From positions 1 to 64,000 of the forward strand of contig JAPPFP010000023.1 of NCBI GenBank assembly GCA_028877275.1: a stretch of DNA of 64,000 bases. Direction: 5' to 3'. The notes beneath the pieces are model-generated. The model saw nothing but the letters and a program-made list of their open reading frames with translations. It searched no databases and was not told where the DNA came from. Source of the stretch: Acidobacteriota bacterium (GTDB taxonomy: Bacteria > Acidobacteriota > Thermoanaerobaculia > Multivoradales > Multivoraceae). Made by a program: the position numbers and the translations under genes. Below are positions 22,558-30,705 of this stretch, in pieces; positions within the stretch are counted from its first letter, which is position 1; each line of letters opens with the position of its first letter.

Positions 22558-23812
22558 CGGTCGCCGCGCCGAGATCGACCGGTTGCGGTACCGCCGGCAG
22601 CGAACCCTGATGCGCCGCCAGGTCCGTGCTCACGTTCGGCTCACCGCCCGCGAAGACGGAGCCGAGATCGAGATTCACGAAGTCGGCGTCGCCGTTGTTC
22701 TCGATGTACAGCCGCAGGTCCGCAGGCACCTTGCCGGCGACCAGCTTGTCCGGGTTCGAAACGCCGTCCCAGACGATGTCCGGAAAGGCGCCGCCCGCCA
22801 GGGCGACGAAGGCGTCCGCGAAGTCGCCATTCGGGCTCTCGCCGCCGCCGACGAACTCGTTGTCGTGGATGTAGACGCCCTCGGTGTAGGGGTCGTAGCC
22901 CGGGTCGTTGTAGGCGCGGCCGGTCGAGAGGTAGGAGATGACCGCCAGGTTCGAGTTCTGGTTGCGGTGGATCCGGTTCTCGAACAGCTCGACGTTGTCG
23001 CTGGCCATCACGATGATCCCCGAGCCGGCCGGGATCGTCGACACGATCGCGCCTTCCTTGCCGAAGTTCGGCAGGTTGTTCTCGACGATGTCGTTGTCGT
23101 ACACGCGAGCATCGCGGCCGTCCTTGACGGGCAGTTCCGGCAGCGAGAAGACGAGCAGGCCACCGGTGTTGCCGTGGGCCCGGTTGCCGTAGACGTCGGC
23201 CCCGGTCGTGTTCTCGATCTCGATGCCGGCCACGTTCTCCCAGGCCTCGTTGCGCCGGACGACGACGTTGGCGGACTGGCCGACGTAGATGCCGGCGTCC
23301 GAGGCGCCGCGTACCCGGCTGTCCTCGATCAGGACGTTCGTGACCTGAACCGGGTAGAGGCCGTAGGCACCGTTGTTCGTGTCGGGTCCGTTCGTCCACT
23401 CGACCCGGACACTCCGGAAGGCGGCGCCGGTCGTGCCTTCCACCTTGATGCCGTCGCCCCTGGTGTTCTCGACCGCGAGGTTCTCGACCGTGAAGTCGTC
23501 GGCGGTCGCGAGGATTCCCTCGCCTCCCGTCCCCGGGGCCTGTGATGAGAAGTCGAGAATCGTGTCGTCCATGCCCTGGCCGCGTAGGGTCACGCCCTCG
23601 ACATCGAGGGAGAGGGTGGCGTCGAGTTCGAAGCGACCGGCCGCGAGTTCGATGACCGCTCCGGGCTCGGCCGTCAGCAGCGCCTCCTGCAGCGTCCGGT
23701 GGTCATTGTCTCCGGGACGCAGCGTCGCGTCCTCCTGCGCGCAGGCTGCAAGCGTGAGCAGGCAGACCGAGGTGCAGAGGCAGTGTGTCCAAATGGCAGA
23801 GGAGTGCTTCAT
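22544..23812 (-). CDS. Parallel beta-helix lipoprotein, partner of the diheme cytochrome
   Basis: A 422-residue protein with a lipoprotein signal (LLTLAAC, Cys about 24) and a long right-handed beta-helix made of repeats such as GVTLRGQGMDDTILDF, NVLIEDSRVRGASDAGIYVG and NVVVRRNEAWENVAGIEIEN. This is the nitrous-oxidase NosD / CASH-type repeat style. It matches the beta-helix protein that regularly precedes SO2930-type cytochromes. The helix may bind polysaccharide or a metal cofactor. It is first in a two-gene operon divergent from the monoheme cytochrome at 23886. Confidence 0.78.
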   Translation of the reverse strand: MKHSSAIWTHCLCTSVCLLTLAACAQEDATLRPGDNDHRTLQEALLTAEPGAVIELAAGRFELDATLSLDVEGVTLRGQGMDDTILDFSSQAPGTGGEGILATADDFTVENLAVENTRGDGIKVEGTTGAAFRSVRVEWTNGPDTNNGAYGLYPVQVTNVLIEDSRVRGASDAGIYVGQSANVVVRRNEAWENVAGIEIENTTGADVYGNRAHGNTGGLLVFSLPELPVKDGRDARVYDNDIVENNLPNFGKEGAIVSTIPAGSGIIVMASDNVELFENRIHRNQNSNLAVISYLSTGRAYNDPGYDPYTEGVYIHDNEFVGGGESPNGDFADAFVALAGGAFPDIVWDGVSNPDKLVAGKVPADLRLYIENNGDADFVNLDLGSVFAGGEPNVSTDLAAHQGSLPAVPQPVDLGAATGGAP

Positions 23813-23885
23813 GGCTGGGTTCCATCTCCGGGTCGTTACCTGGCCGGTCGAGTCATGCCATCATAGCCCTGAAGGGGGAGACTTC
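23813..23885. promoter_or_regulatory. Divergent promoter region and strong RBS
   Basis: This is the 73-base gap between the divergent beta-helix and monoheme cytochrome genes. A strong Shine-Dalgarno GGGGGAG (about 23874-23880) precedes the plus-strand ATG at 23886 and fixes that start. CATCATAG around 23860-23867 is the only AT-rich -10-like stretch seen. No operator was recognised. Confidence 0.4.
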
Positions 23886-24404
23886 ATGGCCCGAAAGATC
23901 GTACTCGCCGCCCTCGTTGCCGGCCTCGCGGCCGCGGCGGCCGCGCGTGATGACGGACCGGTTCCCGAGCCAGAACCGATCGGCACGATGAGCGAGCTGA
24001 TGATCAAGCTCATGTATCCGGCCTCGGACGCCATCCTCTACGTCGAGAGCCGGGCCCCGACCAACGAGGTCGAGTGGAACGAACTGCAGGCGCAGGCGCT
24101 CCTCCTCGCCGAGTCGGCCAACCTGATCATGATGCCGAGCCGCGTGGTGGGGGACCGCGACGAGTGGATGCGCGACGCCCGGCTGATGTTCGATGCTGGC
24201 GCCGCGGCCTACGAGGCGGCCCTCGAGCAGGACCTGGACGCGCTGATCGCCCTGAACGAGCAGGTGTACATGTCCTGCGTCGTATGCCATCGCCGCACCC
24301 GGCCCGACTACGGGAGGAACTACAAGCGCTTCGACGATCCGCCGGCCGAGGCCCTTCCTCCCGCTGAAGAAGCGCCTTCCGCGGAAGAAGGGCGGGCGCC
24401 ATAG
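23886..24404 (+). CDS. Exported monoheme cytochrome, cytochrome c'-like
   Basis: A 172-residue protein with a signal peptide (about 1-21). The body is helical, and the single heme motif CVVCH lies close to the C terminus (YMSCVVCHRRTRPDYGRNY). A late CXXCH after four helices is the layout of cytochrome c' and related four-helix-bundle cytochromes. A Pro/Glu/Ala tail of about 25 residues follows. The ATG at 23886 was chosen for its strong ribosome site; a longer frame upstream is antisense to the beta-helix gene. It may carry electrons or bind small gaseous ligands. Confidence 0.75.
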   Translation: MARKIVLAALVAGLAAAAAARDDGPVPEPEPIGTMSELMIKLMYPASDAILYVESRAPTNEVEWNELQAQALLLAESANLIMMPSRVVGDRDEWMRDARLMFDAGAAAYEAALEQDLDALIALNEQVYMSCVVCHRRTRPDYGRNYKRFDDPPAEALPPAEEAPSAEEGRAP

Positions 24405-24422
24405 ACGGCCGCCCCGGGCCGT
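24405..24422 (+). terminator. Possible stem-loop after cytochrome gene
   Basis: ACGGCC (24405-24410), loop GCCCCG, GGCCGT (24417-24422), starting immediately after the stop codon. There is no T-tract, so termination is uncertain. A TACGAT at about 24440-24445 could be the -10 of the following gene. Confidence 0.35.
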
Positions 24423-24473
24423 TGCGAGGGCGACGCTGCTACGATGACGCGCCCAACTTCAGGAGGTCGGAAC

Positions 24474-25409
24474 GTGAACTCAATCGAAGCTCGCAGGCGT
24501 TCGGTTCGGTGCGCGGCGTTGCTGCTCGCGGCCGCGGTCTTTCCCGTTGGACTCGCCGCGGACGATTCCAACGCGGATGTCTGGGACCGGGTCGAACATC
24601 ACACGGTGAAGAACGGCGCGGTCGGCATCCACTACGTCACTCTCGGCGAGGGCGAGCCGGTCCTCTTCATCCACGGCTTCCCCGACATCTGGTACAGCTA
24701 CCGACACCAGATGGCGGCGCTCGAGGGGGACTTCCGGGCGGCGGCGATGGACCTCCGCGGTTACAACCGGAGCGGCCAGCCGAAGCAGGTCGAGGACTAC
24801 GCCATGCCGCATCTGCTGGCGGATGTGGCGGCCGTGATCGAGGATCTCGGCGCGCCGATCAACCTGGTCGGCCACGACTGGGGCGGCGCCATCGCCTGGC
24901 GGTTCGCGATCGAGCATCCGGACAAGGTCAAGCGGTTGATCATCATGAACCTCACCCACCCCCGCGGCTATGCGAACGTGATCGCGAACGCGACCGAGGA
25001 GCAGCGCCGCAACGTCCAGTACGCCCGGAACTTCGCGTCGTCCGAGCCGGACGGCAGCCCGGTGCCGGAGGGCCTGCTCGGCCGTTACGAGAGTGAGGGC
25101 GAGAAGGTGGCCGGCCACTACCGCGAGGCGTTCTCCCGCTCCTACTGGGACGGCATGCTGAACTACTACCGGGCCAACTACGGCGGCGTCGCGGCCGGCG
25201 GTGAGCTGCCGAACCTTCAGATGCCCGTGCTCCAGTTCCACGGTCTGAAGGACACGGCTGTGGACAAGGACGGGCTCAAGAACACCTGGGACTGGATCGA
25301 CCGCGACTACACCCTGGTCACGGTGCCGACGGTCGGCCACTGGGTCCAGTTGGAAGCCGCGGACCTGGTATCGAACACGATGCGCGCCTGGCTGCTGGCC
25401 AGGCAGTGA
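24474..25409 (+). CDS. Exported alpha/beta hydrolase, epoxide-hydrolase-like
   Basis: A 311-residue protein with a cleavable signal (to about LAADD). The fold signatures are HGFPDIWYSYRHQM (oxyanion region), GHDWGG with Asp as the predicted nucleophile, and the catalytic His in TVGHWVQLEAAD. An Asp nucleophile points to epoxide hydrolase or dehalogenase-type chemistry rather than a serine esterase. The GTG at 24474 is preceded by a perfect AGGAGG seven bases away, which decides the start over the ATG 30 bases upstream. A periplasmic location is less common for this family. The NIPSNAP lipoprotein gene follows 22 bases later and may be co-transcribed. Confidence 0.82.
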   Translation: MNSIEARRRSVRCAALLLAAAVFPVGLAADDSNADVWDRVEHHTVKNGAVGIHYVTLGEGEPVLFIHGFPDIWYSYRHQMAALEGDFRAAAMDLRGYNRSGQPKQVEDYAMPHLLADVAAVIEDLGAPINLVGHDWGGAIAWRFAIEHPDKVKRLIIMNLTHPRGYANVIANATEEQRRNVQYARNFASSEPDGSPVPEGLLGRYESEGEKVAGHYREAFSRSYWDGMLNYYRANYGGVAAGGELPNLQMPVLQFHGLKDTAVDKDGLKNTWDWIDRDYTLVTVPTVGHWVQLEAADLVSNTMRAWLLARQ

Positions 25410-25431
25410 GGGCGCCACAGGAGATTGCCGC

Positions 25432-26304
25432 ATGTCGATGACACCGCAGACCAAGCGTTCCCTTCCGGTCTTCCTGGCCGGTGCCGCGGCGGCCGCCATG
25501 GTCCTGGCCTGCGCACCGGCCGAAGCGCCGGTGGGGGAGGAAGCGGCCGGCGAGCAGGCCGCCGCGGACAGCGAGCCGGGACGCGAGTACTACGAGATCC
25601 GTCGCTACCGCCTGGCCGACGAGGACAGCCGGCGGACCGTCCTCGCCTACCTGGAGAACGCCCTGGTGCCGGCGCTCAACCGGGCCGGGATCGACCGGGT
25701 GGGCGTGTTCGGAGTCGAACCGCCCGCAGAGGCGAACGAACCGGTCGAGCCGGTGGACGCGCTGTCCCTGTGGGCGATCATCGCCTTCCCGACGATCGAG
25801 GACTTCACGGCGATGAAGTCGACGCTCGAGGCCGACGCCGAGTACCTCGAGGCCGCGGCGCCGATGTATGCGACTCCGAGGCAGGAGCCGATCTACGAGC
25901 GCCTGGAGAGCTGGTTCCTGCGGGCCTTCAAGGGGATGCCGGTGATGGAACTGCCGTCCCAGACCGCGGCTGGTGAGGACCGGATTTTCGAACTGCGCCT
26001 GTACGAGAGCCACAACGAGGAGACCGCCCGCCGCAAGGTCCACATGTTCGACAACGGTGAGATCGACATCATGCGGGATGTCGAGATGGCGCCCCTGCTG
26101 TTTGGCGAACTCCTGATCGGGGAGGATGTGCCGGCCTTGGTCTACATCCTGTCGGCGTCCGACATGGAGGCGCACCGCGAGCACTGGCAGGCTTTCGGCG
26201 GCCATCCCGAGTGGATCCGGATGCGCGACATGGACTACTACAAGGGGACCGTCTCGCGAATCGAGAACGTGTTCCTGCGGCCGACCGCGTTCTCGCAGAT
26301 CTAG
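25432..26304 (+). CDS. NIPSNAP-family lipoprotein
   Basis: A 290-residue protein. A lipobox (MVLAC, Cys about 27) is followed by an Ala/Glu-rich linker and two ferredoxin-like dimeric alpha/beta-barrel repeats. The NIPSNAP character shows in YYEIRRYRL, IFELRLYESHNEETARRKVHMF and HREHWQAFGGHPEWIRM. Bacterial NIPSNAP proteins are common but their function is unclear; some are related to small monooxygenase-like folds. It follows the hydrolase with a 22-base gap and ends against the convergent pseudopilin gene with no spacer. Confidence 0.8.
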   Translation: MSMTPQTKRSLPVFLAGAAAAAMVLACAPAEAPVGEEAAGEQAAADSEPGREYYEIRRYRLADEDSRRTVLAYLENALVPALNRAGIDRVGVFGVEPPAEANEPVEPVDALSLWAIIAFPTIEDFTAMKSTLEADAEYLEAAAPMYATPRQEPIYERLESWFLRAFKGMPVMELPSQTAAGEDRIFELRLYESHNEETARRKVHMFDNGEIDIMRDVEMAPLLFGELLIGEDVPALVYILSASDMEAHREHWQAFGGHPEWIRMRDMDYYKGTVSRIENVFLRPTAFSQI

Positions 26305-26880
26305 CTACTCGTCTGAGCCGGCTTCGGCGGCGCTGCCCGGCCAACGCACCCAGTAGCCGTCGGCCCAGACCAGGTCCTCGTTGAAGTCGGTGCCGCGGAA
26401 CGCGCCGATCTCGTAGGTGGACTGCGGCTGTTCGCTGTTCGAGCCGTCGCGCCCGCCGCTCCAGATGCCGATGACCTGGGTGCCGAGAAGCTGGTCCGAT
26501 CCGGCGAAGCCGAACCGGTACGGGTTGTTCCAGCCGTCTCGTTCGGGTACGTCCTGCAGGTAGAAGAACGTGTTCGACGGACGGAGCAGGGCGGAGAGGT
26601 CCGCGTGGGAGAAGTCGGGATAGGTGAACTCGCTCCAGCTGAACGTGGCGGTCGTGCTCGAGCCGGCTGCCGCGGCGCTGACCTGGTCGGTCAGCCACTG
26701 CATCCAGGCTGAGCCAACGGCCTTCATGTCGGCCTGGGTGCGGGTCTGGTTCGCGTTCTGCAGCCCGGTCATCAGGTTCGGCACCAGCAAGGCGGAGATG
26801 ATGCCGATGATCGCCACGACGATCAGGAGTTCGATCAGGGTGAAGCCGGCTTGCCGGCTGTGGGAGCGCGCTCCGGTCAT
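26305..26880 (-). CDS. Type II secretion/type IV pilin-like protein
   Basis: A 191-residue prepilin. The leader ends at AGFTLIELLIVVAIIG, with the prepilin peptidase site between Gly and Phe and the conserved Glu5 of the mature protein. The rest is a globular domain rich in aromatic residues (DGWNNPYRFGFAGSD, reminiscent of the GspG C-terminal loop). AAGGAG lies about 10 bases before the ATG at 26880. No other pilus or secretion gene is nearby, so it is an orphan; it may work with an assembly system elsewhere. Confidence 0.82.
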   Translation of the reverse strand: MTGARSHSRQAGFTLIELLIVVAIIGIISALLVPNLMTGLQNANQTRTQADMKAVGSAWMQWLTDQVSAAAAGSSTTATFSWSEFTYPDFSHADLSALLRPSNTFFYLQDVPERDGWNNPYRFGFAGSDQLLGTQVIGIWSGGRDGSNSEQPQSTYEIGAFRGTDFNEDLVWADGYWVRWPGSAAEAGSDE

Positions 26881-27031
26881 CTTCGTGCTCCTTGGGTTGA
26901 AGTTCGGGTCTGGCCGCGGGGGAGTAAGGGGGCGCTTTCGCCGGCGGCTTACAGGATGATACGGGGCGGAGGGCCAGGGCGTCCAAGCGGTGGGTGGCGG
27001 CTAGGATACGCCCGTTCGGCAAACCGCTCGA
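26881..27031. promoter_or_regulatory. Divergent intergenic region, pilin versus ATP-grasp operon
   Basis: This 151-base gap between divergent genes must serve the start of the long plus-strand run. TAGGATAC (27003-27010) is a reasonable -10 for the plus-strand operon, and TATCAT on the minus strand (about 26953-26958) for the pilin. A small hairpin GCGCTTTCGCC is visible near 26931. Box assignments are tentative. Confidence 0.35.
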
Positions 27032-28474
27032 GTGGGCTTGGTGGACTTCAGCCTCTACGACTTCGATCCTGCGATCTACGACGAGATGTTCGTCGCGGAG
27101 GGAGAGCCGCGCGAGCACTGCCGGGCAGTCGTCGAGGCGCTCAGGAAACTGCCCGACGACGACCTGAACACGATCCAGGATCGGGTGACGCGTTCGTTTT
27201 CCCAGGAGGGGATCACCTTCACCGTCTACGGGGACGAGGAGGCGGAGGAGCGGATCATTCCGATCGACTGCGTGCCGCGCCTGCTCGCCCTGGCGGAGTG
27301 GCGGGAACTCGAAGCCGGCCTCGTGCAGCGGATCAGGACGCTGAACCTGTTCCTCGCCGACGTCTACGGCGACTGTCGCATCGTCAAGGACGGCGCGATT
27401 CCCGCCGACGTCATTCTCGGCTGCCCGCAGTACCGGCTGGCGATGCGTGGGGTCAGTGTGCCCAACGACGTCTGGGTGACGATCTGCGGCACGGACATCG
27501 TCCGCACGCACGAGGGCTTTCTGGTGCTGGAGGACAACCTGCGCGTGCCCTCGGGCGTGTCCTACATGATCGCCAATCGCAAGGCGGTGAAGGCCGGCCT
27601 GCGCCTGCTCTACCGGCGTTCCCGGGTTCAGGATGTCGAGCAGTACGGCAGCCTGTTGCGGCAGACGCTCTGCGAGCTGTCGCCCGGCGGCCGCCCGGAT
27701 CCGTGCCTGGCTTTGCTCACTCCCGGCACCTACAACTCGGCGTTCTACGAGCACATGTTCCTGGCTCACGAGATCGGCGCCGAGCTCGTCGAAGGGCAGG
27801 ACCTGCTGGTCAACGACGGGTTCGTCTACATGCGAACGACCTCCGGCCTCCGGCGCGTCGACGTGATCTACCGCCGCGTGGACGACGATTTTCTCGATCC
27901 GCTGGTCTTCCGCGAGGACTCCCTGCTGGGCGTTCCGGGCCTGATGAACGCGTTCAAGCGCGGCAACGTGGCCCTGGCCAACGCTCCCGGAACCGGAGTG
28001 GCCGACGACAAGAGCGTCTACGCCTACGTGCCGGACATGGTGCGCTACTACCTGGGCGAGGAGCCCCTCCTCCAGAACGTCGAGACCCGCCTCTGCCGGC
28101 GGCCCGAGGATCTGGAGTACACGCTGGACAATCTGGAACGCCTGGTGGTCAAGCGCGTAGGCGAGTCGGGCGGCTACGGCATGCTGGTCGGGCCGCACTC
28201 GACGCCGGAGGAGCGGGACGAGTACGCGAAGACGCTCCGTGCCGATCCCGCGGACTTCATTTCGCAGCCCACCCTGGCGCTGTCCCGGTCGCCCTGCCTG
28301 GTCGACGGCCACGCGGAGCCGCGTCATGTCGACCTGCGGCCCTTCGTGCTGACCGGGAACGAGACCCGCATCGTGCCCGGGGCGTTCTGCAGGGTCGCCC
28401 TGCGAAGGGGCAGCCTGGTCGTCAACTCGAGCCAGGGCGGAGGCGGCAAGGATCTCTGGGTGGTGGACCTCTGA
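27032..28474 (+). CDS. Circularly permuted ATP-grasp protein
   Basis: A 480-residue protein of the circularly permuted ATP-grasp family (formerly DUF404/DUF407). Visible marks are the N-terminal YDEMFVAEGEPREHCRAV, NLFLADVYGDCRIVKDG, GFLVLEDNLRVPSGVSYM, LLTPGTYNSAFYEHMFLA, VYMRTTSGLRRVDVIYRR and the late VKRVGESGGYGMLVGP. The family is predicted to form amide bonds, in gene clusters with alpha-E and transglutaminase-like proteins exactly as here. The GTG at 27032 is used; a GTG three codons later is possible because no clear ribosome site separates them. It is the first gene of a tightly packed operon. Confidence 0.88.
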   Translation: MGLVDFSLYDFDPAIYDEMFVAEGEPREHCRAVVEALRKLPDDDLNTIQDRVTRSFSQEGITFTVYGDEEAEERIIPIDCVPRLLALAEWRELEAGLVQRIRTLNLFLADVYGDCRIVKDGAIPADVILGCPQYRLAMRGVSVPNDVWVTICGTDIVRTHEGFLVLEDNLRVPSGVSYMIANRKAVKAGLRLLYRRSRVQDVEQYGSLLRQTLCELSPGGRPDPCLALLTPGTYNSAFYEHMFLAHEIGAELVEGQDLLVNDGFVYMRTTSGLRRVDVIYRRVDDDFLDPLVFREDSLLGVPGLMNAFKRGNVALANAPGTGVADDKSVYAYVPDMVRYYLGEEPLLQNVETRLCRRPEDLEYTLDNLERLVVKRVGESGGYGMLVGPHSTPEERDEYAKTLRADPADFISQPTLALSRSPCLVDGHAEPRHVDLRPFVLTGNETRIVPGAFCRVALRRGSLVVNSSQGGGGKDLWVVDL

Positions 28475-29436
28475 TGCTCTCGCGCAGCGCTCAGGGGGTC
28501 TACTGGATGGCCCGTTACCTGGCCAGGGCCGGCTATCTGAGCCGCTTGCTGGAGTTGCAGGTGCAGTTCCTGGTCGACCGCTCGGTCGAGGAGATCCACT
28601 TCGGCTGGAAGCGGATCTACCAGTGCATGAGGCGGTTTCCGCCGCCGGGCGAGCAGTTCCTCCCGGAGGCGGACGAGTTCGCCCTGGCCGACGCCTTCAC
28701 GTTGGCGGACGACCTGACCTTCGAGCGTTCGAACCCGGATTCGGTGTGGAGCGCCATCGCGAGCGGGCGCGAGAACGCTCGCCAGATGCGTCACTGCATC
28801 AGCGGCGAGATGTGGACGTGCCTGAACGCTGCCTGGCTGCGGATTCGGGATCTCGAGGCCGTCGATATCTGGAGGACGCCGGAGGTCTTCTACGCACGGA
28901 CTCGCAGCGAGATCCATAACTTCGTCGGGGTCGCGGACGCGACGATGTACCGTGGCGCGGCCTGGCGGTTCATGCGACTCGGCCGGGCCATCGAGCGGGC
29001 GCAGCTCGCGGTGTCCCTGCTGCTGGCACAGATCGAGCTCAGCCGGCAGACGGAGCGGCGAACCCTTGGCTGGGCGAGCATGCTGCGCACTCACCACGCC
29101 CTGGAGGCCTACGGTCGCGTCCACGGGATCGAGATGAAGCCGGACCGGGTCCTCGACCTGCTGGTCGCCGATCCATCCCTGCCCGGCTCCGTGCTCGCCA
29201 CCGTGCAGGCCGCGGCGGCGGAACTCGAAGGACTCGGCGGCGGACCTGGCGTCGACGCGGACGCCGCCGCCCGGCGGTTGGCAGGCCGGGCCGAGGCGCT
29301 CATCCTCTACGATTGGCCGGAAGCGTCGGAGCCCGAAGAACTGCTGGAACGGGTCAGCCAGTCCGCCCGCGATCTGCACGAGGCCGTGCTCGGCGCCTTC
29401 GTGGACTACGCGATCGAGGATTCTCCGCTGCGGTGA
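28474..29436 (+). CDS. Alpha-E domain protein (DUF403)
   Basis: A 320-residue, almost wholly helical protein starting MLSRSAQGVYWMARYLARA, the usual opening of the alpha-E family, with ERAxxxARL-type helices (RLGRAIERAQLAVSLLLAQ) and WRFMRLGRAI. The biochemical role is unknown; it co-occurs with circularly permuted ATP-grasp and transglutaminase-like proteins and is thought to take part in peptide or metabolite amidation. Its ATG overlaps the ATP-grasp stop by one base (TGATG), and its stop overlaps the transglutaminase start. Confidence 0.87.
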   Translation: MLSRSAQGVYWMARYLARAGYLSRLLELQVQFLVDRSVEEIHFGWKRIYQCMRRFPPPGEQFLPEADEFALADAFTLADDLTFERSNPDSVWSAIASGRENARQMRHCISGEMWTCLNAAWLRIRDLEAVDIWRTPEVFYARTRSEIHNFVGVADATMYRGAAWRFMRLGRAIERAQLAVSLLLAQIELSRQTERRTLGWASMLRTHHALEAYGRVHGIEMKPDRVLDLLVADPSLPGSVLATVQAAAAELEGLGGGPGVDADAAARRLAGRAEALILYDWPEASEPEELLERVSQSARDLHEAVLGAFVDYAIEDSPLR

Positions 29437-30341
29437 CGTCTACCCGCCCGCTCCGTTACGACGTTGAGCACCGGACGAGATACGAGTACTCGGAGAGCGT
29501 CCGCGGCTGCGTTCTGCTGCTCTGCCTGCAGCCGGCCGGGACGTCGGGCCAGAGGGTGCGTCGCTTCGAGATCGAGACGGTCCCGGCCGCGTCTCTGAGT
29601 CCGGAGCGGGACTGCTTCGGCAACCGCCGCCACGTTCTCAATGTCCATCGGCGCCACGGGGAACTCGTGATCACGTCCCGGTTCCGGGCGGAACTCGCCG
29701 CGACCTCGAGCGTGGAAGCGGTCGGCGGCTGGGAGGAAGTGCGAAGCCTGCGCCACCTGCCGGAGTACTGGCACTTTGTGGAGCCCAGCGTGCTGGCTCG
29801 GCCGTCACCCGCGCTCGAGGACTTCGTCCGCAGCGAGGGGTTCCGCCCGGAGGAAGATCCGATGGAGAGCCTGGTCCGCGTGTCCGACGGGATCCGCGAG
29901 CGCTTCGAGTACGAGCCGGGCAGCACCGCGGCCGATTCGCCCATCGAGCACCTGCTGGAGTCGGGCCGGGGCGTGTGTCAGGACTACGCTCACCTGATGA
30001 TCGCGATCGCCCGTTCCTGGGGCATCCCCTCCCGCTACGTGTCCGGCTATCTCCACAACACGGGCCGGGCCGGCGAGCGGGTGACGGCGGGCGCCAGTCA
30101 CGCGTGGGTAGAATGCTGGCTGCCGGGGGCCGGCTGGGTCGGCTTCGATCCAACAAACACGACCTTCAGCGATCAGCGGCACATTCGCGTGGCCGCTGGC
30201 CGGGACTATGCCGACGTCTCTCCCACGCGGGGGGTGTTTCAGGGTGCCGGGGATGCGCGAATCGCGGTGGATGTGATAGTGAATGCAGTTGATCAGACGC
30301 GACTTAGCGGAAGAAACGGCAACGGGAGGCAGAGAGTATGA
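29433..30341 (+). CDS. Transglutaminase-like cysteine protease/amidase
   Basis: A 302-residue protein with an N-terminal beta domain (LRYDVEHRTRYEYSESV, typical of the family's bacterial transglutaminase N-domain) and a catalytic core. Cys182 is in GRGVCQDYAHLM, the His in ASHAWVECW and the Asp in VGFDPTN. Such enzymes hydrolyse or transfer amide bonds and complete the ATP-grasp / alpha-E set. The GTG at 29433 overlaps the previous stop (GTGA). Its own stop overlaps the start of the STAS gene (ATGA at 30338-30341), which ties this module to the signalling genes that follow. Confidence 0.88.
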   Translation: MTSTRPLRYDVEHRTRYEYSESVRGCVLLLCLQPAGTSGQRVRRFEIETVPAASLSPERDCFGNRRHVLNVHRRHGELVITSRFRAELAATSSVEAVGGWEEVRSLRHLPEYWHFVEPSVLARPSPALEDFVRSEGFRPEEDPMESLVRVSDGIRERFEYEPGSTAADSPIEHLLESGRGVCQDYAHLMIAIARSWGIPSRYVSGYLHNTGRAGERVTAGASHAWVECWLPGAGWVGFDPTNTTFSDQRHIRVAAGRDYADVSPTRGVFQGAGDARIAVDVIVNAVDQTRLSGRNGNGRQRV

Positions 30342-30673
30342 ACGTCCAGGTGGAGAATCACGACAAGGTTCTTGTAGCCAAAGTCGAGGGCCGGGTCGAC
30401 AGCTCGAACTCCCAGGACTTTGAACGCCAGTTGCAGGGGGCGATCGGCGAGGATGTCCAGGCCGTGGTCATCGACCTGGGTCAGCTCGCCTACATCAGCA
30501 GCGCCGGCCTGAGGGTCGTGTTGCTGGTCGCCAAGACCCTCGGCCAGCGCAACGTGAGCATCTCTCTCTGCGCGCTGAGCGATCCCGTTCAGTCCGTGTT
30601 CGAGATCAGCGGCTTCAACCGCATCATCCAGATCTACGACTCGCAGGCCGACGCCCTGGCGGCCGCGGGGTAG
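30338..30673 (+). CDS. STAS-domain anti-sigma factor antagonist
   Basis: A 111-residue single STAS domain of the SpoIIAA/RsbV type. The phosphoacceptor loop is DLGQLAYISSAGLRV; by analogy the serine before Ala-Gly (about Ser55) is phosphorylated by an anti-sigma kinase and dephosphorylated by a PP2C phosphatase. Both partners are encoded in the next two genes. GGAGG eight bases before the ATG gives it an independent strong ribosome site besides the ATGA coupling. It likely acts in the cytoplasm as the switch protein of this operon. Confidence 0.88.
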   Translation: MNVQVENHDKVLVAKVEGRVDSSNSQDFERQLQGAIGEDVQAVVIDLGQLAYISSAGLRVVLLVAKTLGQRNVSISLCALSDPVQSVFEISGFNRIIQIYDSQADALAAAG

Positions 30674-30705
30674 AGGGTTAGAGCGCGGAAGGGGTGGTCG
30701 TCTAG

